A stretch of DNA of 35,744 nucleotides from Albidovulum sp. (GCF_008933605.1 NZ_WBUS01000019.1:1-35744); one strand, 5' to 3'; numbered from the stretch's first letter, positions 7,744-15,967 are shown. A program made the numbers and translations. Notes: generated from the sequence alone by a model not told the origin.

Positions 7744-8652
7744 TCAGTACATGACCGACGGAAGCCAGGCGCCCTGCGGCTCGCGGTATTCGCCGCGGGT
7801 CATCAGCGTCATCGGCTTGACGACGGCAAAGCCCTGACCCAGGCACCAATGGAAGAGCGCGGCGTGCCGGACCGGCAGCAGGAACCCGATCGGTTCCTCG
7901 CAGGCTGCCGCCGCACCGACGATCAGGTCCATCAGGTCGGCCTCGGTCTCGGCCACGGCGTGATTCAGCAGCCAGAGTTCCGGCATCGTCATGTAGGCCA
8001 GAAGCCTGCCGCCGCGCTCGAGCACGACCGGTGTTCCGCGCCCGAGGGCGGAGCGCAGTTCGGCTCCGCGCGCCACGCCGTGAACCCTCCGCGCCAGCGC
8101 GTCCGCCGCAGACAGGTCCGCCGGGGTCATCCGCCGCACCTCTGCCCCCGCCGCCAGCCGGGCGCGCGGACGTCCGCTCATGACCGCCACCGGCTCGCGC
8201 ACTCGGAAGCCGAGCGAGGCATAGAGCGCAAGCGACTTGGTGTTGAACGCATCCTGCAGGAGCCGCACACCCAGGGCGGAGGCGCCGCGCCTGACCACCG
8301 CCTGCATCAAGAGCCGGCCGACGCCGGCGTCCTGGATGTCGGGGTCCACCGAGATCGGGCCGACGCCGCGGATCTGGTCGCCCTCGGTCAGGAAGTTCGA
8401 CCCAACGATCCGGTCGCCGGACACCGCCACGACCCCGTACACGAGCGGGTCCGCGATGTAGCTGGCGGCGAGACCGGTCGCGACCTCCACGTTCGGAAAG
8501 TCGAGCGGAAAGCCGCGGCTCTCGTGAAAGCGGCGGAACGCCGCGTACATGACGCGGCCGGCGGCCTCGGCGTCTGCTGGCGTCGCCTCGCGAACCTCGA
8601 TGGTCAGCGGGAGCGGTGTAGGCGATGCGGAAAGGGTGCTGAGCAATGTCAT
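7744..8652 (-). CDS. Tandem GNAT-domain acetyltransferase
   Basis: This 302-aa protein contains two GNAT folds. The N-terminal one (about residues 17-160) has a normal motif A, VGPISVDPDIQDAGVGRLLMQAVV, with the acetyl-CoA pyrophosphate loop QDAGVGRLL. The C-terminal one (about 170-295), beginning VRRMTPADLSAADALARRVHG, lacks an obvious acetyl-CoA loop and is probably a degenerate substrate-binding half. This resembles two-domain GNATs of the Acetyltransf_18 type. It lies between a DUF1127-like peptide gene upstream and a sulfotransferase downstream. The substrate is unknown; shared transcription suggests the two transferases may act on the same small molecule. Confidence 0.85.
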   Translation of the reverse strand: MTLLSTLSASPTPLPLTIEVREATPADAEAAGRVMYAAFRRFHESRGFPLDFPNVEVATGLAASYIADPLVYGVVAVSGDRIVGSNFLTEGDQIRGVGPISVDPDIQDAGVGRLLMQAVVRRGASALGVRLLQDAFNTKSLALYASLGFRVREPVAVMSGRPRARLAAGAEVRRMTPADLSAADALARRVHGVARGAELRSALGRGTPVVLERGGRLLAYMTMPELWLLNHAVAETEADLMDLIVGAAAACEEPIGFLLPVRHAALFHWCLGQGFAVVKPMTLMTRGEYREPQGAWLPSVMY

Positions 8653-8738
8653 CGTTCCATATCCTGTTGAAAGGGGTGTCAGGTGGCACGGATCAAACCG
8701 GTCGGCGAAGCGCGCAGGCAGCGGCGCGTCGCGCGGGT

Positions 8739-8975
8739 TCAGATGAGCCCGATGTCGCGCCGGAGGTGATCGCCGTACGGAGCCTGGGCGCGGCGGTGGC
8801 GTGGGGTCCGTCGGAACTGCGCCGCTGCCAGCTGGGCTAACGAGGCGATCAGCGACTTGCGCTGTCGCGGGCCCTGCGGGCCCGGCTGACGCGACGTGAC
8901 GAAGGCGGGGTGCAGGGCCGTTCCGGTAGTCTTCGTGCTACCGGACATCCCTGCAGAATCGACTCTGCTGAACAT
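8739..8975 (-). CDS. DUF1127-like small basic protein
   Basis: This 78-aa protein is basic, and its C-terminus (QAPYGDHLRRDIGLI) matches the hallmark end of DUF1127 proteins (D-x-LLRDIGL). The preceding stretch (SLIASLAQLAAAQFRRTPRHRRAQA) fits the short amphipathic domain. DUF1127 proteins are small, often stress-induced; some bind RNA or affect phosphate and carbon metabolism. The start at 8975 is chosen because TTTTGGAGACAAGTG precedes the ATG with a 7-base spacing; an overlapping GTG at 8978 is the alternative. It is the first gene of the GNAT/sulfotransferase unit, 86 bases upstream of the GNAT start. Confidence 0.6.
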   Translation of the reverse strand: MFSRVDSAGMSGSTKTTGTALHPAFVTSRQPGPQGPRQRKSLIASLAQLAAAQFRRTPRHRRAQAPYGDHLRRDIGLI

Positions 8976-9100
8976 CACTTGTCTCCAAAAGACGGTTCCG
9001 CGCTAACGGCGGTGAAACGGGCATTTCTTCTGAATAATGATCGGCGCGGCTTTGTTGTGCCGATGCGCAGGGTCATACGCCGACGCTGCGCGGAAGGCTC

Positions 9101-9139
9101 GCTAAGAGAGTCCGCACCGAATGCTAAAACTATGCTAAG
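9101..9139. repeat. Three GCTAAG/A direct repeats at 22- and 11-bp spacing
   Basis: GCTAAG at 9101, GCTAAA at 9123 and GCTAAG at 9134 lie on one face of the helix (spacings of 22 and 11). They sit upstream of the DUF1127/GNAT/sulfotransferase unit; the last overlaps the stop of the GAF-domain gene. A regulator-binding array is possible but unproven. Confidence 0.35.
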
Positions 9140-10490
9140 CGGTCGTGTCCGCGGCGTTGACGGGCACGTCCTCGAGCGTCAGCCTACCGCCGACGCAGAG
9201 CCGCAGCTTTCCGCGACCGGCCTTCTCGATGCGGATGGGGCAGGCGCGTTCGTCGAGCCGCCGCTTCAGGAGGACCAGCCGCGCCTCCAGGTTCTCCGAA
9301 AACTCAGGAAGCCTGAGCGTCCGGTCAAGCCGGAGTTCCCGGTTGGTGAACTCGATCCGTCCGGTCCGGACGTGTTCCTGGGCGAGCTTCCAGAGGATTG
9401 CGCCGGCGACACCCTTGATCAGATAGTCGTGGTCGACAAAGACGCTGTTGTCGGCGCCGTAGTGACGGACCTGGATCGTCTGCTCCGTCGCGATGCCGGC
9501 TCGCGGTTGGCGCCGCTGCGCGGCGACCGCGTCGAGCCCGGCGCCCATCCGCTCTCCCACCCGCGCCGCGACCAGCGCGAGCGCATCCTCGTCGTCGTAG
9601 CGAAAGCGCATCGGCAAGGCACTTTCGGCGAAGAGCACACCCGCTACCCGGCCCCCGGTCACGATCGGCAAAGCGATCTGGCTTTCGGAAGCACGGAGTC
9701 CCGGATAGGGGATATCGGTCACGGCCTGCGGGAGGAGGCCATGGTCGCTGGCCTGATCGCGCAGGGTCGCACCGTAGCTGTACTCGGTCGTCATGTGGCC
9801 GATCCGGATCGGCACACCTTCCCGCGCGGCGACCCCGATGACGCCGTCCCCGAGCGCGATCTCGGACCCTATGCCCGACCGCAGGTAACCGGTGGAGGCC
9901 ACAGTATAGAGCCGGTCGGACCGCCCCTCGCGCATCAGGATCATTGCGTGCTCGATGTCGAAGTGCCGCCTGAGGCAATCGAGCGTACGGTCGAAGAGCG
10001 TGTCGAGATCGCCGCTCTCGCCGAGTTCCGTCCAGCTCCGCCGGACGGCCGACAGGAGGTTGCAGGGCGAAAGCTGGGGTGTCAGCGCGGGCCCGGAGGC
10101 AACGTGAACGGATATCACACGGAAGATGTCGGTGCCGAGGAGCCGGAACACCCCGTCCATCCCGCTGTGTGAGGCGATGCCGGCGAGTTTTGCCTTCATC
10201 ATCTCGAAAAGCGGCCCCTGCGACTGCGTTTCGACGAATTCCATGTCGATCCGGTAGTCCGTCACGCTCTCGGGGTCGACGACCGAGATCGAGGCGAAGC
10301 GTGTTTCGAGCAGATTGCGCCGGGTCTTGTTGAAGAACTGGTAGCTCAGCGCGACATGCTCACGGTCGACGAAATGGACCTGCGAAACCATCGAGACGTT
10401 CGGCACGCCCGCAGGGTCGCAGGTGGCGAGAACCGCGGGCACCACACCTTCGAAGCAATTCCGGATCGTCTCCAGCGACAGCTGGGTCAT
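9135..10490 (-). CDS. PNPOx-like domain + GAF domain + C-terminal DNA-binding-like domain
   Basis: This 451-aa protein has three regions. Residues 1-130 form a split-barrel flavin-nucleotide/PNPOx-like domain (GVVPAVLATCDPAGVPNVSMVSQVHFVDREHVALSYQFFNKTRRNL). Residues about 150-320 form a GAF domain (FDRTLDCLRRHFDIEHAMILM; GDGVIGVAAREGVPIRIGHM; QIALPIVTGGRVAGVLFAES). The last 100 residues (DHDYLIKGVAGAILWKLAQEHVRTGRIEFTNRELRLDRTLRLPE) look like a winged-helix output domain. I infer a cytoplasmic redox or ligand sensor that binds flavin or heme. The ATG overlaps the TGA of the preceding PNPOx-like gene by 4 bases (ATGA). Confidence 0.85.
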   Translation of the reverse strand: MTQLSLETIRNCFEGVVPAVLATCDPAGVPNVSMVSQVHFVDREHVALSYQFFNKTRRNLLETRFASISVVDPESVTDYRIDMEFVETQSQGPLFEMMKAKLAGIASHSGMDGVFRLLGTDIFRVISVHVASGPALTPQLSPCNLLSAVRRSWTELGESGDLDTLFDRTLDCLRRHFDIEHAMILMREGRSDRLYTVASTGYLRSGIGSEIALGDGVIGVAAREGVPIRIGHMTTEYSYGATLRDQASDHGLLPQAVTDIPYPGLRASESQIALPIVTGGRVAGVLFAESALPMRFRYDDEDALALVAARVGERMGAGLDAVAAQRRQPRAGIATEQTIQVRHYGADNSVFVDHDYLIKGVAGAILWKLAQEHVRTGRIEFTNRELRLDRTLRLPEFSENLEARLVLLKRRLDERACPIRIEKAGRGKLRLCVGGRLTLEDVPVNAADTTA

Positions 10491-11035
10491 GGCGTGAGCG
10501 CGCTTCCGGCGCTGGGGCCGGGTGTCTGCACGAAGGCGTTCTCCGGCAGGAACGCGAAAGCGGCAAGCTCGTGCGGCTCGAACCGGGTATAGGCTGCAGC
10601 GAACCGCGCGGGGTAGCCGGCACGGACCAGCTCGTCGGCGAAGGCGCGGGTCTGCAGAATTGCCGAGGGGCCGTCCGGCGGCGCGGACCTGACCAGTTCG
10701 GCGCGCGGAGCCTTGAGTTGAATCGATCGGTGTGTCGAGGGTCGCGTGAAGGTGGCGGCAATCGGTGCACCGCTGGCGATCGCCCGGTGCAGCGCGGCAT
10801 TGGGGGGATCGCGAAACACGACCCGGACGCGTCCGTCCGCGTCGATGATGCAGGCGAGGCCTCTGCCAACCACAGGGCGCCCGGCTCCGTCGCGGCTCGC
10901 CAGAACGATGCTCAGGCCACTCTGGCAGAACTCTGCGAGTTCCGAAGTCAGCACGCCGTTCGCAAGCGTTGGGCCGCTCCAATGCCGGCGGTCCTGGAGC
11001 TCTTGGACCGGGCTCGATGGTTGATCGGATAACAT
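10487..11035 (-). CDS. PNPOx-like (pyridoxamine 5'-phosphate oxidase family) protein
   Basis: This 182-aa split-barrel protein has the FMN-binding pattern LTSELAEFCQSGLSIVLASRDGAGRPVVGRGLACII, the usual start of stand-alone PNPOx-like flavoproteins, followed by the expected beta-strand pattern (AALHRAIASGAPIAATFTRPSTHRSIQLK). It lacks an identifiable PLP-synthesis signature, so a true pdxH role is unlikely. The ATG at 11035 is chosen for the GGAAGAG about 9 bases upstream; an in-frame GTG at 11080 would add 15 residues. It overlaps the GAF-fusion gene by 4 bases, so the two products are made together and may interact. Confidence 0.8.
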   Translation of the reverse strand: MLSDQPSSPVQELQDRRHWSGPTLANGVLTSELAEFCQSGLSIVLASRDGAGRPVVGRGLACIIDADGRVRVVFRDPPNAALHRAIASGAPIAATFTRPSTHRSIQLKAPRAELVRSAPPDGPSAILQTRAFADELVRAGYPARFAAAYTRFEPHELAAFAFLPENAFVQTPGPSAGSALTP

Positions 11036-11232
11036 CGGAAGGCGCTCTTCCTTGCTGCCACACGCCGCCACGATAGCCACGTGGATTGTCTATCACCCCC
11101 GTGCCGCGTCGGGAAGACTCCGTGGCGCTGGCCGCCAGCCCTTCGTCGCGGCTCTGGCCAATCTGGCGCTCGGAACACGAGCGGATGGAACGGCAGTTGC
11201 CGTGTGGTCGGAAACCATGACGGGCCGGGATT

Positions 11233-12747
11233 TCACGGCGCTCCCCCCACCTGCGCCAGCGCCGTCACCAGCCGATCCAGCAGCGCGGGCGGGTAGCGGT
11301 CCGTTCGCGCGAACCCTTCGACCGTGAACGCCGGCTCCACGTCCAGGAGTCGGCGCATCGCCAGCGCCGCCGCCTCTGGCTCGCCGAGGTTGACGTGGGC
11401 CGCGGCCAGGTAGGCATAGGGCACGCTGAATGCCGGGTTGGCGTGGATCGTCAGCCGCGCGTAGGCCGCCGCCTCCTCGAAGCGCCCGGAAAAGAGCCCG
11501 GTCACCGTCAGCGCGCAAAACGGATGGTAGTTGAGCGGGTCGTCCAGCGGGCTCAGCCGCAGGGCCTTCCGCGCATGCGCGACCGCCCGCTCGTCGCGCC
11601 CGCTATGCGCCGCCGCCAGGGCGCTGAACCCGTAGGCGAGCGCCGAGTTGGCGTTGATCGCCAGCGCCCGGTCGAAAACGACCAGCGCGGCGTCCTGGTC
11701 CCCGGTCAGGTTGCCGCGCACGAAGGCGCCGATGCTCATCGCCTGCGGATCGCCGGCGTTGACGCCGAGCACCACCTCGGCATGTGCCAGGGCCGCGGCG
11801 CGGTCCGCCGGGTCGAGCCCGCCGCGGAAATACCGCTGCTCGTAGAGCCAGGCGGCGTAGCCGTGCGCCGGCAGCAGCCCGGGATCGAGCTCGAGCGCCG
11901 CCCGGAGCAGGCGCAACGCCTCGTCGGTGTCGCCGACCTTGTTGACCAGCACCAGCGGCACCGCCCGAAGGTAGAGATCGTAGGCGTCGAGCCGGCCGCT
12001 CGCCTTGCGCTCCGCCCGGGCGATCTCCGCCCGGCGGAGCGACGGCTCGAGCACCCCGACGATCTGCTCGGTCAGTTCGTCCTGAAGGTCGAAGACGTCC
12101 TCCGCCATCCCTTCGAACCGGCCGGCCCAGATCTCGGCCGCGGTCGCGCCGTCGATAAGGTGCGCGTTGATGCGCAGCCGCGGGCCTGCGCGCCGCACGC
12201 TGCCGTCGAGCAGGTACCGCACCCCGAGTTCCGCCGCGATCCGCCGCACGTCGATCGCCTGGCCGCGATAGGCGAAGGACGAGTTGCGGGCGATGACGAA
12301 CAGCCCCGGCAGCCGCGAGAGCCCGGTGATCACCTCCTCGACCAGCCCGTCGACGAAGTGGCTCTCGACCTCACCGCCTATCGCGAACGGAAGCACCGCG
12401 ATCGAGGAGCCGCCCGGCGCCGTCGCTCGGTCGTCCGGCAGGTTCAGCCGGTAGCCGCGCCGTGAAACAGTCTGCAGCAGGCGCCGGTCATGATCGCCGA
12501 GCGCCTGACGGATGGCGTGGATGCACTGAACCAGGCTGTCGTCGGTCACCGCGACCCCGGACCAGACGGCCTCGTGCAGCTCCGCCTTGCTGACCAGCCG
12601 GTTGGCATTGGCGACCAGATAGCGCAGCGTGGCGAACGAGCGCGGACGCAGCGGGGCCGGGCCGCCGTCGGGCCGGCGAAGCGTATCGCTCTCGAGATCC
12701 ACCTCGAAGCCGTTGATGACGGTATTGCCCGGCAGCGACGAGTCCAT
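11233..12747 (-). CDS. CadC-type winged-helix regulator with TolB-like and TPR domains
   Basis: This 504-aa protein starts with an OmpR-type winged helix (about residues 10-100: LRPRSFATLRYLVANANRLVSKAELHEAVWSGVAVTDDSLVQCIHAIRQALGD; TVSRRGYRL). It continues with a TolB/FlgO-like nucleotide-binding-type domain (about 115-235: IAVLPFAIGGEVESHFVDGLVEEVITGLSRL; GVRYLLDGSVRR) and ends in TPR-like helical repeats (about 260-500). This architecture is common in rhizobia and rhodobacters and often mislabelled adenylate cyclase. There is no receiver or transmembrane segment, so it probably senses a cytoplasmic ligand or protein. It is divergent from the exported protein gene at 12903, a likely target. 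Confidence 0.9.
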   Translation of the reverse strand: MDSSLPGNTVINGFEVDLESDTLRRPDGGPAPLRPRSFATLRYLVANANRLVSKAELHEAVWSGVAVTDDSLVQCIHAIRQALGDHDRRLLQTVSRRGYRLNLPDDRATAPGGSSIAVLPFAIGGEVESHFVDGLVEEVITGLSRLPGLFVIARNSSFAYRGQAIDVRRIAAELGVRYLLDGSVRRAGPRLRINAHLIDGATAAEIWAGRFEGMAEDVFDLQDELTEQIVGVLEPSLRRAEIARAERKASGRLDAYDLYLRAVPLVLVNKVGDTDEALRLLRAALELDPGLLPAHGYAAWLYEQRYFRGGLDPADRAAALAHAEVVLGVNAGDPQAMSIGAFVRGNLTGDQDAALVVFDRALAINANSALAYGFSALAAAHSGRDERAVAHARKALRLSPLDDPLNYHPFCALTVTGLFSGRFEEAAAYARLTIHANPAFSVPYAYLAAAHVNLGEPEAAALAMRRLLDVEPAFTVEGFARTDRYPPALLDRLVTALAQVGGAP

Positions 12748-12753
12748 CCCGAG

Positions 12754-12781
12754 TTGACACGACTGAACCGATCCCTATCAA
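12754..12781 (+). promoter_or_regulatory. Sigma-70-type promoter for the 12903 gene
   Basis: TTGACA at 12754-12759 and TATCAA at 12776-12781 are separated by 16 bases, a near-consensus housekeeping promoter reading rightwards. Transcription would start near 12788, leaving a leader of about 115 bases before the next ATG. Confidence 0.55.
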
Positions 12782-12902
12782 GAATTTTAGCACGGACCGG
12801 GGCGCCACCGCCGAATTTTCGTCGAACGATCGGAAAACCTTCGCCACTTGCAGCCGCGCGCGCCGCTATCCTCCCCGCGCCGTGACTGCATGAGGTGCGA
12901 AA

Positions 12903-13301
12903 ATGATCCGCAGACATCTCGCGGTTGCCGCCGTCGCCGCGTTGCTCGCCGGCGGAGGTCCCGCACTCGCTGACGAAGTCCATCGCCTTCAGGGCCTGTT
13001 CTGCAACACCGAGGCCCAGATCGACCAGGCGCTTACCGAAATGGCCGCCAGCGCGTCGCCGCGTCGCGCCGCCGATCTCGTGAACCGCGACGCCGTGGTC
13101 TGCACCTACGTCGACCGCATCGAATACCTGATCGCCCGCCCCGTCGCCCTCGGCCATCCCGCGCTGCCACTCGTCAAGTACCGCGGCGCACTTGTCGGGG
13201 TGGTCGTCGGCGGCACCCTCAGGCCGGTCACCCCGGAGGTCGAACTCCACTTCCTGACGCCCCAACAGATCGTCGGCGCCGCGATCGAGGGGCGCACCTG
13301 A
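12903..13301 (+). CDS. Small exported protein of unknown function (132 aa)
   Basis: The protein has a signal peptide (RRHLAVAAVAALLAGGGPALAD, about residues 3-24) and a small mature domain of about 108 residues containing two cysteines (FCNTEAQID and VVCTYVDRIEYL) that could form a disulfide in the periplasm. No lipobox is present. GAGGTG lies about 4-5 bases before the ATG. I do not recognise a family. It is divergent from the CadC-type regulator, with a near-consensus promoter 122 bases upstream of its ATG, which suggests regulation by that neighbour. Confidence 0.75.
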   Translation: MIRRHLAVAAVAALLAGGGPALADEVHRLQGLFCNTEAQIDQALTEMAASASPRRAADLVNRDAVVCTYVDRIEYLIARPVALGHPALPLVKYRGALVGVVVGGTLRPVTPEVELHFLTPQQIVGAAIEGRT

Positions 13302-13444
13302 ACCTCTGACCCGCCGAGGCGCGTCGCGCGCATGCTTGCCCTTGAGTCAGGACCCATTTATCTGCTTGCGGCCTCCCGGCTTGCGTGAACCAAGCTCCAG
13401 ACCTGACGGGGGAGCTCGCGGCAAGTCTTTTCCCGATCGGCCTC

Positions 13445-13480
13445 GGACGATTCCCTGTTCGATCGCGCAGGGAATCGTCC
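13445..13480. terminator. 13-bp perfect inverted repeat between convergent genes
   Basis: GGACGATTCCCTG pairs perfectly with CAGGGAATCGTCC across a 10-base loop. It lies between two convergent genes. No T-run follows, so it may be a Rho-independent-like stop, an RNA end-protecting stem or a relic of a mobile sequence. Confidence 0.45.
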
Positions 13481-13747
13481 AGCCAAGCCATTGCTATGGC
13501 TGCGTGAATCTCTGGGGCAATCGGCGATAGCGGCCTTGAATCCGAAAAGCTCGCTGTAAATTCGGCCGGAACAGCGAAAGCGCACCGGGCTTTCGTGCCG
13601 GAGAGACGGCCTGCAATTCTGGCACTGAAGCGGCCGATGCCGTGCGTCTCTCCGCCGCGGCGGGAGGGGGGTAGCCGCCCGGAAACGCGGGAGAGCCTGG
13701 CGCAGAATCGGCGGCAGGGAATGCGACGGGGCTGGGGGCGGTGCTGT

Positions 13748-13856
13748 CAGACGGGTTCGAACCGGTCTCGACAAGGACAGTACGACTGCACCTTGTGCCG
13801 CGCGGCGTCCGCACCAATCGGCGAGAGCGGCGGCGCGGTGGCTTTGAAGAGGGGTC
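13748..13856. repeat. Dispersed repeat, copy A
   Basis: This segment aligns by eye with 22222-22331 along its whole length (about 70% matching). Shared anchors are CAGAC..GTTCGAACC, CGGCGAGA.CGGC.GCGCGGT and GGCTTTGAAGAGGGGTC. Both copies are in the same orientation and both lie in gene-poor stretches. The bordering reading frames resemble spurious ORFs often seen around intergenic repeats in Rhodobacterales (from memory). Confidence 0.6.
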
Positions 13857-13975
13857 GGCTCGAGAGGCTGCGTTCCTGGTTGAAATGGTTCGTGACAGAG
13901 GCAGCGCAATGTCTGAGCCTCAGAGCCGGATCGATTCATCCTCTGACCGATCCACGAGATGCCGGGACTGAACAG

Positions 13976-14893
13976 CTACCGACGATGACATCTCAGAACT
14001 GCCTGAGCCAGCATTTCAGCAGCCCGTGTCGGGCGTTCGCGCGGATAGACGATCTGGAAGGTGTCGTCGAAAGTCATCCGGTCTGGTGCGAGCATTCGCA
14101 GATGGCCGTTCCGCACCTCCTGTTCCGCGAAGTGCTGCGGGAGGAAACCGATGAACGCGCCCGAGAGGAGGAGGATGAGCGTACCCTCCATGTGGGCGGT
14201 GACGGCACGCCAGTCGAAGTCGACGCCGCAGATCGGCGTCTGCGCCATATAGGTCCGCCCGGCGAATTCCTGCTCGGCGAGAACAGCGTCGGTGATCACA
14301 TCGTCCGGAACCGAAAACAGCGGGTTTTCGCGCCCGCAGTAGAGGTTCTGACGTTCCTCGTAGACGTCGATGGCGGAAATCTGCCCCAGCGGGCGCTGCT
14401 CCGGCATCAGCACCACCTGGTAGCGGCCATTGAGTATGCCCTGCGAAAGGGCCTGCGGCGCCGCAATGTCGACGGAAAGGCGCACTCGTGGGGCCATGCG
14501 GCGGAACTCGGCGATCGCCAGGTGCAGGTTCAAGGCACGATTCGTCACCATCGCATCGACGGTTCCGAAACTCAGATCGCCCGAAAGTTCGCCCTGAGCC
14601 TCACTTACAGCGCTTTGGAACCTGTTGATGGAGCCGAAGAGATCGAGCATGGCCGAATGGACCTGCCGACCCTCGTCCGTCAGATAGAAGCCGCCGCGCC
14701 CGCGCTCGCAAAGGCGTACACCAAGCCGTTCTTCAAGGTGGCGCATATGGGCCGAGATCGTGGCCTGGGTCATGCCTAGGCTGGCTTGCGCGGCGGAAAA
14801 CCCGTTGGCATGGACGATCTCCGCGAAGACCCGCAGGAGACGGAGGTCGACGTCGGCCAGCTTGCCGTGGCGCAGGTGGGTAGTGTGTTCCAT
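13976..14893 (-). CDS. LysR-family regulator of the ureohydrolase operon
   Basis: This 305-aa protein has a LysR helix-turn-helix at about residues 13-72 (DLRLLRVFAEIVHANGFSAAQASLGMTQATISAHMRHLEERLGVRL) followed by a LysR substrate-binding domain. It is transcribed divergently from the seven-gene catabolic operon starting at 14993, with 99 bases of AT-rich DNA between the two ATGs. That is the classic LysR arrangement in which the regulator activates the divergent operon when the substrate is present. No Shine-Dalgarno is visible at its ATG. Confidence 0.93.
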   Translation of the reverse strand: MEHTTHLRHGKLADVDLRLLRVFAEIVHANGFSAAQASLGMTQATISAHMRHLEERLGVRLCERGRGGFYLTDEGRQVHSAMLDLFGSINRFQSAVSEAQGELSGDLSFGTVDAMVTNRALNLHLAIAEFRRMAPRVRLSVDIAAPQALSQGILNGRYQVVLMPEQRPLGQISAIDVYEERQNLYCGRENPLFSVPDDVITDAVLAEQEFAGRTYMAQTPICGVDFDWRAVTAHMEGTLILLLSGAFIGFLPQHFAEQEVRNGHLRMLAPDRMTFDDTFQIVYPRERPTRAAEMLAQAVLRCHRR

Positions 14894-14916
14894 TCATAGA
14901 GAGTCTCACAAGTTAA

Positions 14917-14948
14917 CTTTGAAACATAGATATTCTTTGAATTAAATT
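14917..14948 (+). promoter_or_regulatory. Candidate promoter and CTTTGAA direct repeat
   Basis: TTGAAA (14919-14924) and TAAATT (14943-14948), spaced 18 bases, form a plausible promoter for the operon. CTTTGAA occurs at 14917 and again at 14935, 18 bases apart, in the only AT-rich patch of the region. These could be LysR contact sites. Confidence 0.35.
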
Positions 14949-14992
14949 CCCGTGTTCTCCTGCCCGGGTCATTGAAAAAGGGGGGGAAACGC

Positions 14993-15964
14993 ATGTCCGA
15001 CAACGCGTATGACCGGGGGCGTCTCAATCTGCCGTTTGTCGGCATCTGCACGTTCGGGAAGTACCCCTACGTTTCGAACTGGGACCGGATCGAAGCGGAC
15101 GTCGCCATCCTCGGCGCGCCGTTCGATTTCGGCACCCAATGGCGAGCCGGATCACGCTTTGGGCCGCGGTCGATCCGCGAGGCATCCACGCTGTTCGCCT
15201 TCGGTCACGGCGGCGCCTACGATCACGAGGACGACGTCACCTACCTGCCGGCCGACAAGGTCAGGATCGTCGATCTCGGTGACGCCGACATCGTTCATAC
15301 CGATACCGACACGAGCCACGCGAACATCGAATTCGGTGTACGCAAAATTCTCGCGGCCGGAGCCCTGCCGGTCGTTCTTGGCGGCGATCACTCGGTCAAC
15401 ATTCCCTGCATCAACGCCTTCGATGAGGATTGTGCGAAGAATGGTCCGATCCACGTCGTCCAGTTCGACGCGCATCTCGATTTCGTCGACGTTCGCCACG
15501 GGGTGCGCCACGGCCACGGCAATCCGATGCGCCGCGCCGCCGAGAAGGGCTATGTCAGCGGCCTGTCGCAGCTTGGCATCCGCAACGTATCCTCGACTGC
15601 GCGCGACGGGTACGAGGATGCGCGGGCCATGGGCTCAGACATCCTGTCGGTGCGCCAGATCCGCAAGCTCGGGGTTGAGGCGGTGCTCGCCCGCATTCCC
15701 GAGGCCGCGCGCTATTACGTGACCATCGATATCGACGGATTCGACCCGTCGATCGCGCCGGGCACGGGCACGCCGTCGCATGGCGGCTTCATCTATTACG
15801 AGGTGCTGGAGCTTCTGGCGGGCCTCGCCAAGCGCGGTCGGATCGTGGGCGTCGATCTCGTAGAGGTCGCGCCGGACTATGATCACACCGGCGGCACGGC
15901 GATCCTCGCGGCGCAGGTGTTGATGAACCTGATCGGCCGCATCATGCATGCGCGCGGGGCCTGA
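14993..15964 (+). CDS. Ureohydrolase (agmatinase/guanidino-acid hydrolase family)
   Basis: This 323-aa arginase-superfamily enzyme keeps all six manganese ligands: H133 in GGDHS, D159/H161/D163 in FDAHLDF, and D246/D248 in DIDGFDP. Members hydrolyse a guanidino compound to urea plus an amine. Overall length and motif spacing fit the agmatinase/guanidinobutyrase/guanidinopropionase group rather than arginase. Exact substrate cannot be read from the motifs. The ATG at 14993 follows GGGGGGAAACGC; the in-frame TTG at 14972 has no support. It is the first gene of an operon with two dehydrogenases, a deacetylase-like hydrolase, a permease and a GMC oxidoreductase, which suggests catabolism rather than polyamine synthesis. 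Confidence 0.92.
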   Translation: MSDNAYDRGRLNLPFVGICTFGKYPYVSNWDRIEADVAILGAPFDFGTQWRAGSRFGPRSIREASTLFAFGHGGAYDHEDDVTYLPADKVRIVDLGDADIVHTDTDTSHANIEFGVRKILAAGALPVVLGGDHSVNIPCINAFDEDCAKNGPIHVVQFDAHLDFVDVRHGVRHGHGNPMRRAAEKGYVSGLSQLGIRNVSSTARDGYEDARAMGSDILSVRQIRKLGVEAVLARIPEAARYYVTIDIDGFDPSIAPGTGTPSHGGFIYYEVLELLAGLAKRGRIVGVDLVEVAPDYDHTGGTAILAAQVLMNLIGRIMHARGA

Positions 15965-15967
15965 GCG

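Larger units (their letters stand above)
13302..13975. other. Gene-free stretch between convergent genes with repeat and hairpins
   Basis: Short overlapping open frames occur in several phases here, but none has a convincing start or recognisable domain, so I call no gene. The stretch holds a 13-bp perfect inverted repeat (13445-13480), a 6-bp hairpin (AGCCAT-tgct-ATGGCT, 13486-13501) and one copy of a dispersed repeat (13748-13856). Confidence 0.6.

Noticed and set aside
13748..13770. GGGTTCGAACCGG looked like a tRNA T-arm
   Set aside because: No acceptor, anticodon or D-arm can be folded around it; the same motif occurs in the dispersed repeat at 22230.
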